Assembly (NCBI GenBank): GCA_000434215.1
Contig: HF999733.1
Coordinates: forward strand, 4,318-29,277
Source of the DNA: Bacteroides sp. CAG:144
Lineage (GTDB): Bacteria > Bacteroidota > Bacteroidia > Bacteroidales > UBA11471
Direction: 5' to 3'
Length of the DNA stretch: 24,960 nt
Shown: piece after piece, positions 22,588-24,960 of the stretch
Numbering within the stretch: the stretch's first letter is position 1
Layout: each line of letters starts with the position of its first letter
The notes under the pieces: generated by a model
Told to the model about the DNA's origin: nothing
The model's input: the letters and a program-made list of their open reading frames with translations, nothing else
The model's database searches: none
Position numbers and translations under genes: made by a program

Positions 22588-23070
22588 GATTCTCGAATGT
22601 CATTATTTTTCCTCCCGTTACACTTACCATTCCGAGCAAGGAGGTAAGCCCGACGAGGAATCTCCCGCGACATGTTATTCCGAGCGAATGCGAGGGATCT
22701 TTATGTCATCCCGAACCCGCCACAGACGGTGTGAGGGATCTCATACAATAACGCTCGCTTGGCGAGAGATTCTTCACGTTTCATTCAGAATGACAACCAT
22801 GTCATTCCGAGTGCACACGAGGAATCCCCAGCCATACGTTCAATGGTCGGGGATTCTTCACTTCACAGCGTTTCGTTCAGAATGATACGATTGTCATTCC
22901 GAACGCATGTGAGGAATTTCTGCTGTCATCTCGAACGCAAGTGAGAGATCTCATGCAAACACTCGCTTAGCCGGAGATTCTTCGGGGTTACACCCATCAG
23001 AATGACAGCACACCACAAAGGCGGCACTGCTTGGCAGGGGATTCTTTCCCTCTACGGTCGTCGAAATGAC
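22588..23070. repeat. Cluster of degenerate extragenic inverted repeats (REP/MITE-like)
   Basis: The stretch is built from copies of one element. The left half is GTCATTCCGA-N-GAGGAATCTC and the right half is GAGATTCTTC-N-TCAGAATGAC; the two are roughly reverse complements and fold as a long hairpin. Paired copies lie at 22705-22794, 22801-22886 and 22925-23006. Unpaired left halves are at 22628-22664, 22674-22700 and 22893-22919, and a right half is at 23037-23070. The copies are diverged from one another. The unit type is widespread in intergenic DNA of Bacteroidetes and other bacteria. The flanking 22510-22587 and 23071-23183 hold only AT-rich DNA, so the 705-bp gap contains no gene. Confidence 0.8.
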
Positions 23071-23183
23071 GACGAAAATTCCTCGAATAATCGAAAAGAG
23101 ACGTTATTTGCTTTCCCATAAGAAATAGAAAAACTCCTTGTAAATTCTTATCATAGGTTAATTTTTTAAGTGCAAGAAAAACT

Positions 23184-23191
23184 TACCTTTG
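23184..23191 (+). promoter_or_regulatory. -7 promoter element of the MATE transporter gene
   Basis: TACCTTTG matches TAnnTTTG and lies 23 bp upstream of the ATG at 23215. No clear -33 element is seen. Confidence 0.5.
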
Positions 23192-23214
23192 CACCACTTT
23201 AATCAATTTGAGCA

Positions 23215-24597
23215 ATGGAGAAAAATGAAAGAGATGCCATAGACTTCGGAAAAGAAAACATTCCGAAGCTATTCCGACAAATGCTTATCCCGACAATAAT
23301 CGGCATGTTGTTTGCCGCATCGATGACAATCACCGATGGCATATTCGTGGGACGTTTCGTAGGAAGCGATGCACTTGCGGCAGTCAATATCGTCGCACCG
23401 TTCTTCATGCTGGCAACCGGTATAGGACTCATGTTCGGTGTCGGCGTATCGGTCGTAGCCTCGGTACATCTCAGCCGGGGACGTGTCAAAGCCGCAAACA
23501 TCAACATCACGCAAGCCTATTCGGTTTCTTTGTTTTTCACTCTTATCGCCTCGGCATTGGGATTGGTATTCGACCGGGAACTGGCATTCCTTTTCGGCAG
23601 CAGTGAACGGCTTCTCCCCTATGTTCTCGAATATCTGCACCGCGTATTGCCCTTCATGGCATTCTATATGTTGTTGCAGGTCGGTATGTTCGTGATACGT
23701 CTCGACGGTTCTCCACGCTTCGCCATGTGGTGCAATGCTATTCCCGCTCTTGTCAACTTGGTACTCGACTATATTTTTATAGTACCTCTCGACTGGGGTA
23801 TCGCCGGTGCTGCTTGGGCTTTCGACTCGGGCGTAGTCATCGGTTCCCTGATGATCATTATCTACACGACAAAATGTTCCTATACGCTCAGACTTTACCG
23901 AATTAAACTTTCCCGTACTTCAATAAGGCTTACACGACGTAATATCGGATATATGCTCAACATCGGAACCCCAGCTATGCTCAACGAAGTTGCGATCGCC
24001 TGCATGATGCTCATCGGAAATTACGTGTTTATTCACTATCTGGGAGAAGACGGTGTAGCCGCTTTCAGTGTGGCCTGTTACTGTTTTCCTTTGGTTTTCA
24101 TGATCAACAATGCCATTGCCCAATCGGCACAACCCATAATCAGTTACAACTACGGGACAGGCGATTTCCGGAGAGTACATTACACCTTCCGGCTGGCTCT
24201 ATATACAGCCGTAACTTGTGGATTGCTCGCAGCTTTTGCCGTATGGTTTTCCATAGAGCCCCTCATCGCCCTCTTCCTCGAACCGGGGTGTAATGCCTAC
24301 CATATAGCCGTGTCGGGTATGGCCTACTTCGCCACGGGATTTCTATTTTTCGCATTGAATATCGTGTGTATCGGCTATCTGCAAAGTATAGAGCGTGCCC
24401 GACCGGCACAACTTTTCACCTTATTGAGAGGTCTGTTGCTCCTCCTCGTTTATTTCCTTACGCTCCCCCAATGGCTGGGACACAAAGGCATCTGGCTATC
24501 GGTCCCGGCCAGCGAACTTACTACGTTCATTTTTATTCTTTCGTTTTTCTTTATGGAACGTATGAAAGATAACCGACATAAAAGGAAAAACACCTGA
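23215..24597 (+). CDS. MATE-family efflux transporter
   Basis: This 460-residue inner-membrane protein has about twelve predicted hydrophobic helices. The opening 'IPKLFRQMLIPTIIGMLFAASMTITDGIFVGRFVGSDALAAVNI' carries the MATE signature of a polar residue and D near the end of the first helix ('DGIFVGRFVG'). The middle 'NIGTPAMLNEVAIACMM' and 'NAIAQSAQPIISYNYGTGDFRR' start the second half in the usual way. It would export cationic drugs or metabolites in exchange for Na+ or H+; the substrate is unknown. It has its own -7 element. A Crp/Fnr regulator gene begins 41 bp after the stop, in the same orientation. Confidence 0.93.
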   Translation: MEKNERDAIDFGKENIPKLFRQMLIPTIIGMLFAASMTITDGIFVGRFVGSDALAAVNIVAPFFMLATGIGLMFGVGVSVVASVHLSRGRVKAANINITQAYSVSLFFTLIASALGLVFDRELAFLFGSSERLLPYVLEYLHRVLPFMAFYMLLQVGMFVIRLDGSPRFAMWCNAIPALVNLVLDYIFIVPLDWGIAGAAWAFDSGVVIGSLMIIIYTTKCSYTLRLYRIKLSRTSIRLTRRNIGYMLNIGTPAMLNEVAIACMMLIGNYVFIHYLGEDGVAAFSVACYCFPLVFMINNAIAQSAQPIISYNYGTGDFRRVHYTFRLALYTAVTCGLLAAFAVWFSIEPLIALFLEPGCNAYHIAVSGMAYFATGFLFFALNIVCIGYLQSIERARPAQLFTLLRGLLLLLVYFLTLPQWLGHKGIWLSVPASELTTFIFILSFFFMERMKDNRHKRKNT

Positions 24598-24623
24598 AAA
24601 TATTCTCTGTCCACACAAATGGC

Positions 24624-24631
24624 TATCTTTG
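24624..24631 (+). promoter_or_regulatory. -7 promoter element of the Crp/Fnr gene (near-leaderless)
   Basis: TATCTTTG matches TAnnTTTG, and the ATG at 24639 begins only 7 bases after it. Transcription starting at the usual distance would begin at or next to the start codon. Confidence 0.5.
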
Positions 24632-24638
24632 CCGTACT

Positions 24639-24960
24639 ATGGAGCAATTTGTACAACGGTTTATACAAAAATACAATATAACACAACAGGAAGCAGACAT
24701 GCTTCTGGCTGAAAGTGTCCCTGTGGAATTTTCTCGTTCCGAGAAAATCGTAAATGAAGGCGAAATAAACAGCGATTTATATATCGTCAGTCATGGCGTA
24801 TGGAGAGCTTACAGGCTGAAAGACGGTATAGAAATGAGCATGTGGTTTGCCATTGAAGGGAGCCTTGCTTTCTCGGTAACCGGGTATGCCGGTGAACAAG
24901 CTTCCAAACTTTTTATCGAATCGCTCAATCGAAGCCGGGCACACCGCATTTCCCGCCACC
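24639..24960 (+). CDS. Crp/Fnr-family transcriptional regulator, N-terminus (partial)
   Basis: The first 107 codons are visible and the gene runs off the right edge. It begins MEQFVQRFIQKYNITQQEAD, followed by a cyclic-nucleotide-binding-type beta-roll: 'VPVEFSRSEKIVNEGEINSDLYIVSHGVWRAY' (about 28-59) and 'MSMWFAIEGSLAFS' (67-80). The pattern 'G......Y.V..G..R.Y' is that of Crp/Fnr sensory domains in Bacteroidetes. The helix-turn-helix would lie beyond the window. No cysteine cluster of the FNR type is seen in the visible part. It follows the MATE gene by 41 bp and has its own promoter, so it may regulate that transporter; this is inference. Confidence 0.85.
   Translation, partial: MEQFVQRFIQKYNITQQEADMLLAESVPVEFSRSEKIVNEGEINSDLYIVSHGVWRAYRLKDGIEMSMWFAIEGSLAFSVTGYAGEQASKLFIESLNRSRAHRISRH

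Noticed and set aside
22577..22885. A 102-codon rightward frame inside the repeat cluster, and a second at 22759-22944
   Set aside because: Both are translations of the inverted repeats (patterns like HSE..EES and FRMT). Such frames recur as spurious hypothetical proteins wherever this repeat family occurs.
1..24960. CRISPR array, insertion sequence, prophage or toxin-antitoxin module
   Set aside because: I looked for evenly spaced direct repeats, transposase or integrase motifs and small toxin/antitoxin pairs and saw none. The only repeat cluster is the degenerate inverted-repeat one at 22588-23070.

Overview
The window looks like chromosomal DNA of a gut-type Bacteroidales bacterium, possibly near Barnesiella or Coprobacter, although the genus is only a guess. 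Five things support this: many upstream regions carry the Bacteroidetes -7 element TAnnTTTG; Shine-Dalgarno sequences are absent and leaders are A-rich; there is an exbB-exbD-exbD-tonB cluster with a Bacteroidetes-type TonB; there are DUF3256, DUF4861 and a 30-residue COX24-like protein; and the tRNA gene does not encode CCA. The gene order looks like ordinary core genome. I see no transposase, phage module, CRISPR array or rRNA.

Layout. Positions 1-2860 read leftward: the N-terminus of a CCA-adding-type nucleotidyltransferase, a two-gene split threonine/serine exporter, a fused YbaN-like membrane plus nucleotidyltransferase protein, and tRNA-Met(CAT). Positions 3040-5063 read rightward: a PorT-type outer-membrane beta-barrel and a DUF4861 secreted protein, ending at a terminator shared with a leftward inositol-monophosphatase-family gene. 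Positions 6085-9418 form the TonB energising operon (exbB, two exbD, tonB). Positions 9541-12640 form a second operon: a 77-residue membrane protein, a PstS-like lipoprotein and a large periplasmic TPR protein. A leftward class II fructose-bisphosphate aldolase (12741-13742) is divergent from a rightward run of speA, truA, an EamA transporter and a DUF3256 protein (to 18266). Next come an HU-type protein, the 30-residue basic protein and RNase G (to 20587), then an orphan lipoprotein. Leftward YjbR-family and nucleoside phosphorylase genes follow. About 700 bp of non-coding DNA holds a cluster of degenerate inverted repeats, and the window closes with a MATE transporter and the start of a Crp/Fnr regulator.

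How the genes work together. ExbB, the two ExbD proteins and TonB would supply proton-motive force to TonB-dependent outer-membrane receptors. The adjacent operon encodes a solute-binding lipoprotein and a periplasmic TPR scaffold with no ABC permease or ATPase beside them, so a role alongside the TonB machinery is possible. HU, the COX24-like peptide and RNase G form a nucleic-acid and ribosome neighbourhood. The MATE pump and the adjacent Crp/Fnr gene may be a regulator-target pair.

The best candidates for something under-described are the YbaN-nucleotidyltransferase fusion, the PstS-like/TPR operon beside the TonB complex, the inverted-repeat cluster at 22588-23070, and a perfect palindrome over the speA promoter. 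I do not see a clearly new multi-gene system.
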